64,000 nt of DNA from an uncultured Flaviramulus sp. (GTDB lineage Bacteria; Bacteroidota; Bacteroidia; Flavobacteriales; Flavobacteriaceae): contig CANMUP010000008.1 of the NCBI GenBank assembly GCA_947501105.1, positions 1 through 64,000 of the forward strand, read 5' to 3'. Under the pieces are notes generated by a model that was given only the letters and a program-made list of their open reading frames with translations, had not been told where the DNA came from and made no database searches. Both the position numbers and the translations under genes were made by a program. Of this stretch, positions 21,339 through 29,380 are shown piece by piece. Numbering within the stretch: position 1 is the first letter of the stretch; each line of letters opens with the position of its first letter.

Positions 21339-22199
21339 CTATTTTACGGCCTTCAAACTTAAATCCATATTGTGTACAGAATGTGTTAAAGCGCCACACG
21401 AAATATAATTTACACCACATTCGGCATAATGCCTTACGGTCGTTTCATTTATATTTCCAGATGATTCTGTTAAGCATTTATTACCAATCATTTTTACGGC
21501 TTGTCTAGTATCTTCATAATCAAAATTATCAAGCAATATCCTATAAATACCTTCGTTTTTTAAAATTTCTTCAACCTCGGTTAAGTTTCTAGCTTCAACC
21601 ATAATATCTAAATCTTTCCCTGTTACATTAAGGTATTCTTTTGTCGTTTCAATAGCCTTGGTAATACCTCCTGCAAAATCTATATGATTATCTTTAAGCA
21701 TAATCATATCATACAAAGCAAACCTATGGTTTTCGCCGCCACCTAACTTTACTGCCCATTTTTCTAAAACTCGAATTCCTGGAGTAGTTTTACGTGTGTC
21801 TAGAATTTTAGTATTAGTTCCTTCTAATAAATCTACAAAAGTTTTTGTTTTTGTAGCAATTGCACTCATACGTTGCATAGCATTTAAAACGGTACGCTCT
21901 GCTTTTAAAATAGATTGAGAAGAACCTTCAACATACATAACAATATCACCGTAGGTAACTTTAGTACCATCTTCAATAAGTACATCTAACTTTAGGTTTT
22001 TATCTACGTAAGCAAATACTTTTTTTGCAAAATTAACGCCTCCAATAATACCCTTGTCTTTTACCAAAAGCTTTGCTTTCCCCCTAGCATTATGAGGAAT
22101 ACATGCCAATGAACTATGATCTCCATCACCTACATCTTCTCTTATAGCGTTAGAAATTATATACTTTAATTCTGAATCAAATTGGTCTTGTGTAATCAT
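21339..22199 (-). CDS. nadC: Nicotinate-nucleotide pyrophosphorylase, carboxylating (286 aa)
   Basis: The enzyme converts quinolinate and PRPP to nicotinate mononucleotide, the last quinolinate-dependent step of de novo NAD synthesis. Visible motifs are REDVGDGDHSS near the N-terminus, ERTVLNAMQRMSAIAT, TRKTTPGIRVLEKWAV with the substrate-binding Arg/Lys, GGGENHRFALYDMIMLKDNH, and the C-terminal ESSGNINETTVRHYAECGV. The length is normal. The nadA and nadB genes are not in this window. It is divergent from rlmH. Confidence 0.95.
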   Translation of the reverse strand: MITQDQFDSELKYIISNAIREDVGDGDHSSLACIPHNARGKAKLLVKDKGIIGGVNFAKKVFAYVDKNLKLDVLIEDGTKVTYGDIVMYVEGSSQSILKAERTVLNAMQRMSAIATKTKTFVDLLEGTNTKILDTRKTTPGIRVLEKWAVKLGGGENHRFALYDMIMLKDNHIDFAGGITKAIETTKEYLNVTGKDLDIMVEARNLTEVEEILKNEGIYRILLDNFDYEDTRQAVKMIGNKCLTESSGNINETTVRHYAECGVNYISCGALTHSVHNMDLSLKAVK

Positions 22200-22302
22200 G
22201 TTTTAGTATAGTTTGTGCTAAAATAAGAAATTGATTTACTATTGTAAAGAAATATTTTAAAACTAATTATTATATAAAATTCATTTTTGAAACTGTAAAC
22301 AT

Positions 22303-22310
22303 TAATTTTG
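22303..22310 (+). promoter_or_regulatory. Candidate -7 box four bases before the rlmH start codon (TAATTTTG)
   Basis: TAATTTTG matches TAnnTTTG and is separated from the ATG at 22315 by only CTAC. If it is used, the transcript would be essentially leaderless. A TTTG at 22286-22289 lies 13 bases upstream, closer than the usual spacing. Confidence 0.3.
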
Positions 22311-22314
22311 CTAC

Positions 22315-22788
22315 ATGACCATAAAACTAATAGCTATAGGTAAAACGGATAATAAAGAGCTTCAATCTTTAATTAATGATTATACAAAACGACTTGGGTT
22401 TTATATTAAGTTTTCCTTAGATGTTATTCCAGATATAAAAAACTCGAAAAATTTAAGTGAAACACAGCAAAAACAAAAAGAGGGCGAGCTTATTTTAGGA
22501 AAAATTAAAACTACTGATGCTTTAATTTTATTAGATGAAAATGGAAAGCAACTAGACTCTGTAGACTTTTCTAAATACTTACAAAAACATATGAATTCTG
22601 GTATTAAGCAATTGGTTTTTGTTATTGGTGGTCCTTACGGGTTTTCTGAAGCCGTTTACAAAAAAGCAACTGGAAAGATATCATTATCAAAGATGACATT
22701 TTCCCATCAAATGGTGCGTTTATTTGTTGTTGAGCAACTTTATAGAGGCTTTACTATTTTAAGAAATGAACCTTATCATCACCGGTAG
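22315..22788 (+). CDS. rlmH: 23S rRNA (pseudouridine1915-N3)-methyltransferase RlmH (157 aa)
   Basis: This SPOUT-class methyltransferase modifies pseudouridine 1915 in helix 69 of 23S rRNA on the assembled ribosome. The family hallmarks are the VFVIGGPYGFSEAVY loop (about 103-117), the LSKMTFSHQMVRLFVVEQLYR knot region and the C-terminal NEPYHHR (last residues). The length is exactly as expected. It is divergent from nadC and convergent with the outer-membrane barrel gene at 22846. Confidence 0.96.
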   Translation: MTIKLIAIGKTDNKELQSLINDYTKRLGFYIKFSLDVIPDIKNSKNLSETQQKQKEGELILGKIKTTDALILLDENGKQLDSVDFSKYLQKHMNSGIKQLVFVIGGPYGFSEAVYKKATGKISLSKMTFSHQMVRLFVVEQLYRGFTILRNEPYHHR

Positions 22789-22790
22789 TA

Positions 22791-22822
22791 AAAAAATAAA
22801 GACTGAGTTAATTAAAACTCAG
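22791..22822 (-). terminator. Terminator between rlmH and the export cassette
   Basis: CTGAGTT (22803-22809) pairs with AACTCAG (22816-22822). Read on the minus strand the stem is followed by a T-rich tract, which suits the end of the cassette ending at 22846; it may also serve rlmH. Confidence 0.55.
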
Positions 22823-22845
22823 CCTTTACTGCTATTAACCTATCA

Positions 22846-24048
22846 TTAAAAGAATTTAATTATCGTAAATCTTAAAAAACTATCATTTTTAAAATTTGAT
22901 AATATGAATTCTCTATCAGAAATGTTACTAAATACTCGTGCTTCTAATTCTGCTTTCCAACTATTTCCTATACGTCTTGAAGCCTCAATACTAAAAATGT
23001 TACTACTGGATTCTAAATCGGATATTCCTCCTATTAAAATTGAAGTATCCTGAATATCATTAAATGCAATCCGGCTTCCAAAAAACACATCATTTTGCAA
23101 TGCATTTAGTGCCAATTCGTCTCTATCATCATATAAATATTCTCCTATTAGGCCTACATCAATTCCAGAGTTTTTAATATTACTTATAGTAAACTCAAAA
23201 CCTCCTGTAAATGCAAAAACATCTTGAGCATCACTCGATCTGTAAATAGATTCTAGTTTCCATAAAAATGCATTATGTGTAATTTGAAGGTCTAAACCTG
23301 TTTGATTTATTACGGGGTAAAATGAATTGATATTACCAAATTGATCAAAAACAAAAAGGGGTTCTCTACCATTTCCGTAAAAATGTGACACGCCTAAATC
23401 TACAATATCGAAACTATGGCTATATCTAAAAGCAAAATCTTGTCGCCACTCTTCTGCGCCACTTTCATAGGCAACATCATCTTTATCAATAATAGTAGGA
23501 AATCTTAAGCGCCCTTTAGAGCCAGCAAATGTGCGCTTTCTGTGGTATGGTAAATAGAATAAATCAAAAGTTCCAAAATTGGTACTTAAGGAATATTGCA
23601 CCATAGGTTGCCCCAGTTTTTGCTCACCATCAAAGCTTTCAACAGCATCAGTTTGGTTAATAATATCTACCAAATGATTACTTTCTGTAACGCCCCAATA
23701 TATTTTTTTCAACCCTACGCTAAGTTCCCAATTGCTTTTAGCTTTTTGGTAATATAGCTCTCTAATATCCCAGTGGGTTCGCTCATCGTCAACATCAAAA
23801 CGGAAAAAGCCTTCAAAATTTATGCTTTCGTATCCTTTATTCCAATCTAAGGTATACTTTGGTCTTATTGCAAATGCTGGAAAATGGTCTTTCTGCTCTG
23901 CAAATAAAGCATCTTTATAAAAATACCTATACTCCGTTTCAAGTTCCAATTCAAAATCATGATCTACTGAAGAATCATCTTTTGCTTCTTGTGAAAACCC
24001 TGCAAATGAGAATATCACAAAAACTATATATAATATTATATGTTTCAA
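22846..24048 (-). CDS. Outer-membrane beta-barrel protein of an RND export cassette (400 aa)
   Basis: A signal peptide (to about residue 19, FAGFSQ) is followed by alternating polar/aromatic strands throughout and ends with the aromatic residues typical of barrels (FTIIKFF). Motifs such as ELYYQKAKSNWELSVGLKKIYWGV and SNHLVDIINQTD resemble the DUF1302-like porins that accompany RND/MMPL transporters in other bacteria, though assignment to that family is from memory. It is the last gene of a three-gene operon (MMPL transporter, LolA-like protein, barrel), so it probably provides the outer-membrane step for the exported compound. The substrate is unknown. Confidence 0.7.
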   Translation of the reverse strand: MKHIILYIVFVIFSFAGFSQEAKDDSSVDHDFELELETEYRYFYKDALFAEQKDHFPAFAIRPKYTLDWNKGYESINFEGFFRFDVDDERTHWDIRELYYQKAKSNWELSVGLKKIYWGVTESNHLVDIINQTDAVESFDGEQKLGQPMVQYSLSTNFGTFDLFYLPYHRKRTFAGSKGRLRFPTIIDKDDVAYESGAEEWRQDFAFRYSHSFDIVDLGVSHFYGNGREPLFVFDQFGNINSFYPVINQTGLDLQITHNAFLWKLESIYRSSDAQDVFAFTGGFEFTISNIKNSGIDVGLIGEYLYDDRDELALNALQNDVFFGSRIAFNDIQDTSILIGGISDLESSSNIFSIEASRRIGNSWKAELEARVFSNISDREFILSNFKNDSFLRFTIIKFF

Positions 24049-24128
24049 AATTTTTCTTTTTTAGGAAGAAACCAGAGGCTAAAAATTCTAGCCTCCAATT
24101 TTCCACATCAGTCACCAATTAAAAACTA

Positions 24129-24899
24129 TTATTGTCCTGCTCTTTTTAGAGCGTTTTGAGAAAAGTCTTCTTCGGTTAAATTCGCATCAAAATTGTAATC
24201 AGAAAAATTCAATAAGGTTTCTTTATTACTTTGGTGATTAACCATATTAAATGTTGCAGCTCTCCAAAACTTATTCTTATATAATTTATAACCTGAATAT
24301 GTTAATGTTTTTAAAAGCGAGTTTTTACGATCGTAAAAGTCTACTTTCTCTATTCTATAACCTTTGTCTTTATTATAGGTTACAAGTCGTCTTGTATATC
24401 CAGATTTTGGGTCTACAGGATCTTGCTCAACTACAAGAAGACTTCCATTAGACTCTAAAAATTTATAACCATACTTTTCTACCTCTTGCGATGATAAATC
24501 TTCGTAAGCAAACTCACTCCCTACAAAAGGTCCAGATTTATTATTAGAAGAAATTCGTTTTACACGTTTAATTGATGGTAAAAATAACCACTGATCGTCT
24601 GGACCAATTTTGTGTGTAAATGTAAGTGTTGATGTTCCTTTAACATCTTTCGGGCTATTAAAAACGATTAAGGATTTATCACCATCCTCTATAAGTTCCA
24701 ATGTTCGTGTACTTAAAGACCTTTCACTAGTTTGTCCGTTTTTATTCTTTAAGGTCATTTTTAAGTTTACTATAGAGCTCACAAAACCTAAATCAGCTTG
24801 TTCTGCTGCTTTTGCTATTTCTAATCCGCGCTCTTCGGCAGTTTGTGCATGCAACCCTATTGCAAATAAAATTGTGAATGCTAAAATTGTATTCTTCAT
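24129..24899 (-). CDS. Periplasmic LolA-like outer-membrane lipoprotein-sorting protein (256 aa)
   Basis: The signal peptide ends LHAQ at about residue 19. The rest is an all-beta half-barrel with motifs of the LolA-like family (PF17131 type): RTLELIEDGDKSLIVF, DDQWLFLPSIKRVKRISS, GPFVGSEFAYEDLSS and DYNFDANLTEEDFS. Proteins of this family bind lipid-like molecules in the periplasm and are encoded beside MMPL transporters. The gene begins 24 bases after the transporter stop codon, so it is in the same operon. It is probably a periplasmic carrier between transporter and barrel; not the general LolA of lipoprotein transport. Confidence 0.8.
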   Translation of the reverse strand: MKNTILAFTILFAIGLHAQTAEERGLEIAKAAEQADLGFVSSIVNLKMTLKNKNGQTSERSLSTRTLELIEDGDKSLIVFNSPKDVKGTSTLTFTHKIGPDDQWLFLPSIKRVKRISSNNKSGPFVGSEFAYEDLSSQEVEKYGYKFLESNGSLLVVEQDPVDPKSGYTRRLVTYNKDKGYRIEKVDFYDRKNSLLKTLTYSGYKLYKNKFWRAATFNMVNHQSNKETLLNFSDYNFDANLTEEDFSQNALKRAGQ

Positions 24900-24923
24900 G
24901 TTTTTTGTTTTTATTTTTTTGAA

Positions 24924-27305
24924 TTATTTATCTAATATAATTTGGTTAAGTTCTGCTCTACTCTCAACAGTTTTGGATTCTTTTTTACTAGTAAGAATTA
25001 ACAGCGATGGTAACAAAATGAAGTCAATAATTAAAGCTCCTATAATGATAATTACCGTAATTCTTGCCATATAACTATTTAATGCAAATGATGATGTAGA
25101 AAGCACCGCAAAACCTGCTATTAGCACTATGGTTGTTGTTACTAAAGCTTTTCCAACGGTTTCGAAGGCATAGACTACAGCTTGTTTTGAATCATAGCCT
25201 AACTCACGCTTGGCTCTTAAAAACTTGCTCATAAAATGAACGGTGTCATCAACAATAATTCCAAGTGTCATTCCAAAAACAATCACCATTCCTGTATTAA
25301 TTTGTGCTTTATAAAGTGCCCAAATACCAAAACCAACAAGTACTGGAGTCACATTAGGAATGATACTAAGCAAACCAAGTTTAAAGTTTCTTAGCGCCAA
25401 CATAAGGACTAAAGAAATTAATATTAATGCAATTATATTTCCTTTCAACATGCTATCAGCTTGTCTAAATCCTAGTTTTGAAAACATCAGCATCGGGCTT
25501 ACCCCTAATGCATGCATTTCCTTTGGTGTATTCTCACGTAACCATTTTTCTCCTCGCTCAGAAAAAGCAATCATTTGCGGGCTATCAATATTTTTAAGCG
25601 TTACTGTAACACGAGACTCAGATTTGTCCACATTTATTTGATTGTTTAAATCCAATCCAAAGGGTAAAGACAGCTCGTAAAGCAATAAATATTGAGCAGC
25701 TTCTTCACGACTATCTGGCACTTTGTAAAAGCTTTCATCATCTCCATGCATTGATCGATTTACTCGACGTGCTACCTCGCTAAAAGCATTAACATGTATA
25801 ACTTCTGGTTGTTCATTCAACCAGTCTTCAAATTCGTTTAGCTTTTGAAGATATTCGGGGTTGTTAATTCCACCACTTTCACCACTGCCTATAGAGTATT
25901 CTATATTATAAATCCCTGTTAGGTTTTCGCTTATATAATCTGTGTCTGTTCTAAACGTAACACTCTCATCAAAATAGTTTATAAACTCATCATTAAAAGT
26001 ATTCTTAGTGGCTAGAAAAGATAATCCTCCAATTATAACTAATGAAATGACAGTAAGCCTTACCGGTTGTTTAACAACAAAATTTCCCAATGAAGCATAC
26101 CAATTTTTTCTAACTTTATTAGTAGCTTTTTTAGTTTTTGTTTTCACAGGAAATATTGCCATTAATGCAGGTAACGTAGTTGTTGAGAACAAAAATGCCA
26201 TAAACATTCCAAAAGCTGTAATATTTCCTAAATCCCAAAATGGTGGAACATCACCAAAGTTCATGGTTAAGAATCCTATTATAGTTGTTAAACTCGTAAT
26301 AAATACAGGCATAAAATTGAGTCTCATAGATTCAATTAAAGCACCATATTTATTAAATCCATCGTTACGCATTTTCTGCAACATCGTTATTAGTATATGA
26401 ATACTATCAGCAACAGCTAATGTTAAAATCATGGTTGGAAATACTGCTGACGGTGGTGTTAATTTAATTCCCATTAACCCAACAAATCCAATAGCACTCA
26501 TAATTGAAAACATAACAACTACTAGAGTGGCAATTGTGCTATAAATATTTCTAGTAAGAATAAAAGTCGTTATGATTACAATGACTAGCATCAATAATGT
26601 TAATGCCATATCTGCCATTGATGATTCAAAAAAAGCAGTATTTAATGGAATCAACCCAGAGGTACGCACTTCAAAATTTGGGTGTTTCTCTTTAAAGTCA
26701 TCCACCAAGTTCCTAACAAAAGGCGTTACCTCTCCTGGAATTTCATCAACACTTAAACCAGGCAGTCTAACTGTAATATTTATAGCCGTAACACTGCCTT
26801 TCTCGTTAATAATACGATTTACAAGTAGTGGCTCTTTTAAAGCTTTTTCGCGAATAGATTCAATTTCTGCATCAGTTTTTAATGATGTTTCATAAGACAA
26901 ATCATCTACATAAAGATCATCATCAACTGCGCTGGTATGCTGAAAATTTGTAACAGCATCAACACGCGATGAATATGGTGTATTCCATGATTCCGCAGTT
27001 AATTCTTCAATAGCCACAAGATTATCTTTAGTAAAAATATTTCCATTTGATGGAGAAAGTACTAAAATAACATTATCGTCTTTTGTGTACTTTTCTTGAA
27101 GCGCATCAAAGGCTTCTAATTCTGGATTAGACTTACTAAAAAACACATGATAGTCTCCATCAAACTCCATGTTTCCTTTTGACGCTAATCCCATGGCTAG
27201 AACTAGAGTTCCAACAAGAACAAGCCATTTCCTTTTAATAACAAATTCTGCCCATTGCTTAGCAAATCTGTTTGAGGCATTACTTACTTTTTTAAGTGCA
27301 TTCAT
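24924..27305 (-). CDS. RND/MMPL-family transporter (793 aa)
   Basis: This is an inner-membrane exporter with two repeats of one helix, a large periplasmic loop and five helices (first helix about 28-45; helix bundle about 235-395; second repeat from about 415, with its bundle about 630-775). Visible features include MVIVFGMTLGIIVDDTVHF, in which the paired Asp residues of the proton relay sit in the fourth helix of the second half, and ILTLAVADSIHI in the first half. It is the first gene of the cassette that also encodes a periplasmic carrier and an outer-membrane barrel. The gene upstream is a TetR repressor, and TGACCAGTCA palindromes lie in the promoter region. The likely cargo is hydrophobic (lipid or toxic compound), by inference from the family. 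Confidence 0.88.
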   Translation of the reverse strand: MNALKKVSNASNRFAKQWAEFVIKRKWLVLVGTLVLAMGLASKGNMEFDGDYHVFFSKSNPELEAFDALQEKYTKDDNVILVLSPSNGNIFTKDNLVAIEELTAESWNTPYSSRVDAVTNFQHTSAVDDDLYVDDLSYETSLKTDAEIESIREKALKEPLLVNRIINEKGSVTAINITVRLPGLSVDEIPGEVTPFVRNLVDDFKEKHPNFEVRTSGLIPLNTAFFESSMADMALTLLMLVIVIITTFILTRNIYSTIATLVVVMFSIMSAIGFVGLMGIKLTPPSAVFPTMILTLAVADSIHILITMLQKMRNDGFNKYGALIESMRLNFMPVFITSLTTIIGFLTMNFGDVPPFWDLGNITAFGMFMAFLFSTTTLPALMAIFPVKTKTKKATNKVRKNWYASLGNFVVKQPVRLTVISLVIIGGLSFLATKNTFNDEFINYFDESVTFRTDTDYISENLTGIYNIEYSIGSGESGGINNPEYLQKLNEFEDWLNEQPEVIHVNAFSEVARRVNRSMHGDDESFYKVPDSREEAAQYLLLYELSLPFGLDLNNQINVDKSESRVTVTLKNIDSPQMIAFSERGEKWLRENTPKEMHALGVSPMLMFSKLGFRQADSMLKGNIIALILISLVLMLALRNFKLGLLSIIPNVTPVLVGFGIWALYKAQINTGMVIVFGMTLGIIVDDTVHFMSKFLRAKRELGYDSKQAVVYAFETVGKALVTTTIVLIAGFAVLSTSSFALNSYMARITVIIIIGALIIDFILLPSLLILTSKKESKTVESRAELNQIILDK

Positions 27306-27323
27306 ACTTTAAATTAGATTAGT

Positions 27324-27350
27324 TGACCAGTCACTTATATATTGACTGAT
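27324..27350. promoter_or_regulatory. Candidate TetR operator before the export operon
   Basis: TGACCAGTCA (27324-27333) is a near-perfect palindrome (TGAC-CA-GTCA), followed after nine bases by a TGACTGAT half-site (27343-27350). It lies 19 bases upstream of the transporter start codon. A second exact copy of the palindrome is at 27428-27437. Confidence 0.55.
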
Positions 27351-27427
27351 TGATTTTAATTGATTTCTATTATTAAGACGTTTGTTATAATAAATAAGAG
27401 GACAATATATAATGTTATTTCAATAAT

Positions 27428-27437
27428 TGACCAGTCA
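27428..27437. promoter_or_regulatory. Second copy of the TetR operator candidate
   Basis: TGACCAGTCA, preceded by T as in the other copy, lies in the gap between the tetR stop (27460) and the transporter start (27305). The eleven-base sequence TTGACCAGTCA occurs twice, 104 bases apart, in a gap of only 154 bases. Confidence 0.55.
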
Positions 27438-27459
27438 TCTATAAGTTATTCAAAAAAAA

Positions 27460-28056
27460 TTATTGCAAAAGAACTTCCTTTACCATAATCATAAAATTGT
27501 CAATAGGTTCAGAGCTTTTCATTTCTTTCATACTAATCATAGACCCCTTTCCTGCATCCTCAATAAATGCAGCAATTACGGCTGCTTCCATTGGGTTTTG
27601 TATCTCCTTTAAATCTTGTGCTTCTTGTATAACATTAGTGATTATAGACAGCATCATTTCTTCTTTAACAAGAATTGCTATTCTTATTCTTTCACTATGT
27701 TCAGACATTTCGTTACCTAAGTTACTTGCTAAACACCCCATTTTACAACACATCTCATTTTTTAAGATATTATATCTAAAATCATGAAAATCATGAAGCC
27801 TTTGTTTTGGAGAAAGTGATTTATCTTCTAATATCTCTTTTGCTAAAGCAAAATGTCCATTAAAATATTTATCGATTGCTTTAACAGCAAAATCTTCCTT
27901 TGAATCAAAATAAAAATAAAAAGATCCTTTGGGTACATCAGCAGCTTTTACAATGTCATTTACACTTGTACCATTATACCCTTTACTCCACAAAATCTCC
28001 ATTCCTTTTTCTAAAAGGAAATCTGCTTTGGCATCATGTTTAAGGGTTTTAAGCAT
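27460..28056 (-). CDS. TetR/AcrR-family repressor of the export cassette (198 aa)
   Basis: This is an all-helical TetR repressor. The N-terminal HTH is intact (TSVNDIVKAADVPKGSFYFYF, about residues 30-50), followed by a NemR-like C-terminal ligand domain. The cysteines C103, C104 and C108 (in EMCCKMGCLASNLGNEMS) lie where NemR-type regulators carry a reactive cysteine, which hints at sensing of electrophiles or oxidants; this is inference. It is immediately upstream of, and on the same strand as, the transporter operon, separated by a gap with two operator candidates. Its own promoter also has a candidate site between the -33 and -7 boxes, so autorepression is likely. Confidence 0.9.
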   Translation of the reverse strand: MLKTLKHDAKADFLLEKGMEILWSKGYNGTSVNDIVKAADVPKGSFYFYFDSKEDFAVKAIDKYFNGHFALAKEILEDKSLSPKQRLHDFHDFRYNILKNEMCCKMGCLASNLGNEMSEHSERIRIAILVKEEMMLSIITNVIQEAQDLKEIQNPMEAAVIAAFIEDAGKGSMISMKEMKSSEPIDNFMIMVKEVLLQ

Positions 28057-28073
28057 CTTCTTAAATTATGAGG

Positions 28074-28105
28074 CAAAAATATGACCACTCGTCTAGTAAT
28101 CCAAA
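28074..28105 (-). promoter_or_regulatory. tetR promoter with operator candidate in its spacer
   Basis: On the minus strand TTTG (28105-28102), a 20-base spacer and TATTTTTG (28081-28074) make a full Bacteroidota promoter. The spacer contains CTAGACGAGTGGTCA (28096-28082), an imperfect inverted sequence sharing the TGGTCA half-site with the operators before the transporter. A repressor bound here would block RNA polymerase. Confidence 0.55.
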
Positions 28106-28167
28106 TCTTTTAACGTTTATTTATAAAAAAAAATATATTCTATTGGTTTTCATGTAATTAATGTACT

Positions 28168-29265
28168 TTATTCTACTTTAACTCCATCTTTGTTTTCTAA
28201 TTTCCCAGTGATTAACCAGCCTCCAAAATCTTCTGAAACTGCCATTAGTAATTCGTTTTTTCCTTTCTTCAAATCTAGATAAATACCATCAAATAGCCCA
28301 ACAGTTCCTAAATAACGATAATCTCTAGAGCGCCATCTATTTGTACCTCTATAAATTGGGTTTCCATTTAAAATAGCTACAACTCTATCACTATAACCAA
28401 ATTCAAAAAGCTTTAATTGATCTTTATTAGAGTTAATAACAATTTTTGCAAATACAGTATTTCCTGGTTTTCCATTTCTTAATAATTGAATTCGAGAAAT
28501 GTTTGCTGCTGTCCCCTCTTCTACTTTAATTTTACCTTGCCAATCTCTGTTTTTTATCAGTTCACTTAATTTATTTGGGTTATTTAATAGTTTTTCTTCA
28601 AACATATCTGAGATTTCCCATTGAGGAATGAGTCCTGCAATTGGTTCTCTTTCAACTGGATTAAAATTAACTAATATTGTAGCATTTTTATCAATTTTTA
28701 TGTCTGCTAAATGCATTCCAGTAAACCTTCCTCCTCTTATTGTAACACCTCCAACAATTGGCTTATGAGAAAGATTCCAAGATAAATTAGCGGTATCAGC
28801 ATAATCTAAAAACACCTGTGCTTTATCATTATTTACTACCACTTTTACATGTGTCCAATCATCATACTTGTAGTTATAAGGAAATGAATATTTGGGTCCA
28901 AAATTAAGTTGAAATGGTGTAACTCCATTAACTCTAGGTGCAGCTTGATTAGCATCAGCTTTTCCAGAAAGATGTGGTCTCAAAAAAAACATTTCACTAT
29001 TTGCCCCCACTGTTCTAAACTCAACACCAGGAAACGCTTGCTCTTCTTTTAAATAAACGTCAAACTCAATTGTTCCATTTAAAAACGCTGCATCTTTAAG
29101 AATAATAGATCCTCCTTGGATGTATACAGACTCTTTTCCCTTATATTTTTCAACAACAAAAGATTGTGCTCTAACGTTCCAATGTACTGTATCTAAAGGA
29201 ATTATATTTTGAGAAAAACTAGCTGCTGTAATAATTAACGTAAATAGTGTTATAATTTTTTTCAT
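28168..29265 (-). CDS. Secreted jelly-roll protein of unknown function (365 aa)
   Basis: The start at 29265 gives a signal peptide (MKKIITLFTLIITAASFSQ); the open frame extends 15 codons further upstream but without signal-like sequence. Residues about 25-185 form a concanavalin/DUF1080-like jelly roll (GTIEFDVYL, FPGVEFR, WTHVKVVVN, QVFLDY), as in glycan-binding or glycoside-hydrolase accessory domains. Residues about 205-360 form a second beta-rich domain (FGYSDRVVAILNGNPIYRGT, YLGTVGLFDGIYLDLKKG). No catalytic residues could be assigned. It is divergent from a membrane-tethered HTH-like protein that has a similar jelly-roll-like C-terminus; the two may form a regulatory pair. Confidence 0.7.
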   Translation of the reverse strand: MKKIITLFTLIITAASFSQNIIPLDTVHWNVRAQSFVVEKYKGKESVYIQGGSIILKDAAFLNGTIEFDVYLKEEQAFPGVEFRTVGANSEMFFLRPHLSGKADANQAAPRVNGVTPFQLNFGPKYSFPYNYKYDDWTHVKVVVNNDKAQVFLDYADTANLSWNLSHKPIVGGVTIRGGRFTGMHLADIKIDKNATILVNFNPVEREPIAGLIPQWEISDMFEEKLLNNPNKLSELIKNRDWQGKIKVEEGTAANISRIQLLRNGKPGNTVFAKIVINSNKDQLKLFEFGYSDRVVAILNGNPIYRGTNRWRSRDYRYLGTVGLFDGIYLDLKKGKNELLMAVSEDFGGWLITGKLENKDGVKVE

Positions 29266-29304
29266 GACTAAAGATTTTCTATAAAATTGAAAATTAATAC
29301 TCAT

Positions 29305-29339
29305 ATCCACTCAAACAAGTTCGTTCAAATCCATTCAAT
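29305..29339. repeat. Direct repeat in the divergent promoter region
   Basis: ATCCACTCAA (29305-29314) and ATCCATTCAA (29329-29338) are direct repeats 24 bases apart, with a third related TTCAAAT (29324-29330) between them. They lie between the divergent genes at 29265 and 29381, where a regulator binding site would be expected. Confidence 0.35.
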
Positions 29340-29380
29340 ATTGTACAACATCAAAAAAAAGGCGATTTTTGTAATAATCT

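Noticed and set aside
25360-26895. Plus-strand ORFs of 93-130 codons opposite the MMPL transporter
   Set aside because: They are antisense frames within a clear 793-codon gene with intact membrane helices and family motifs.
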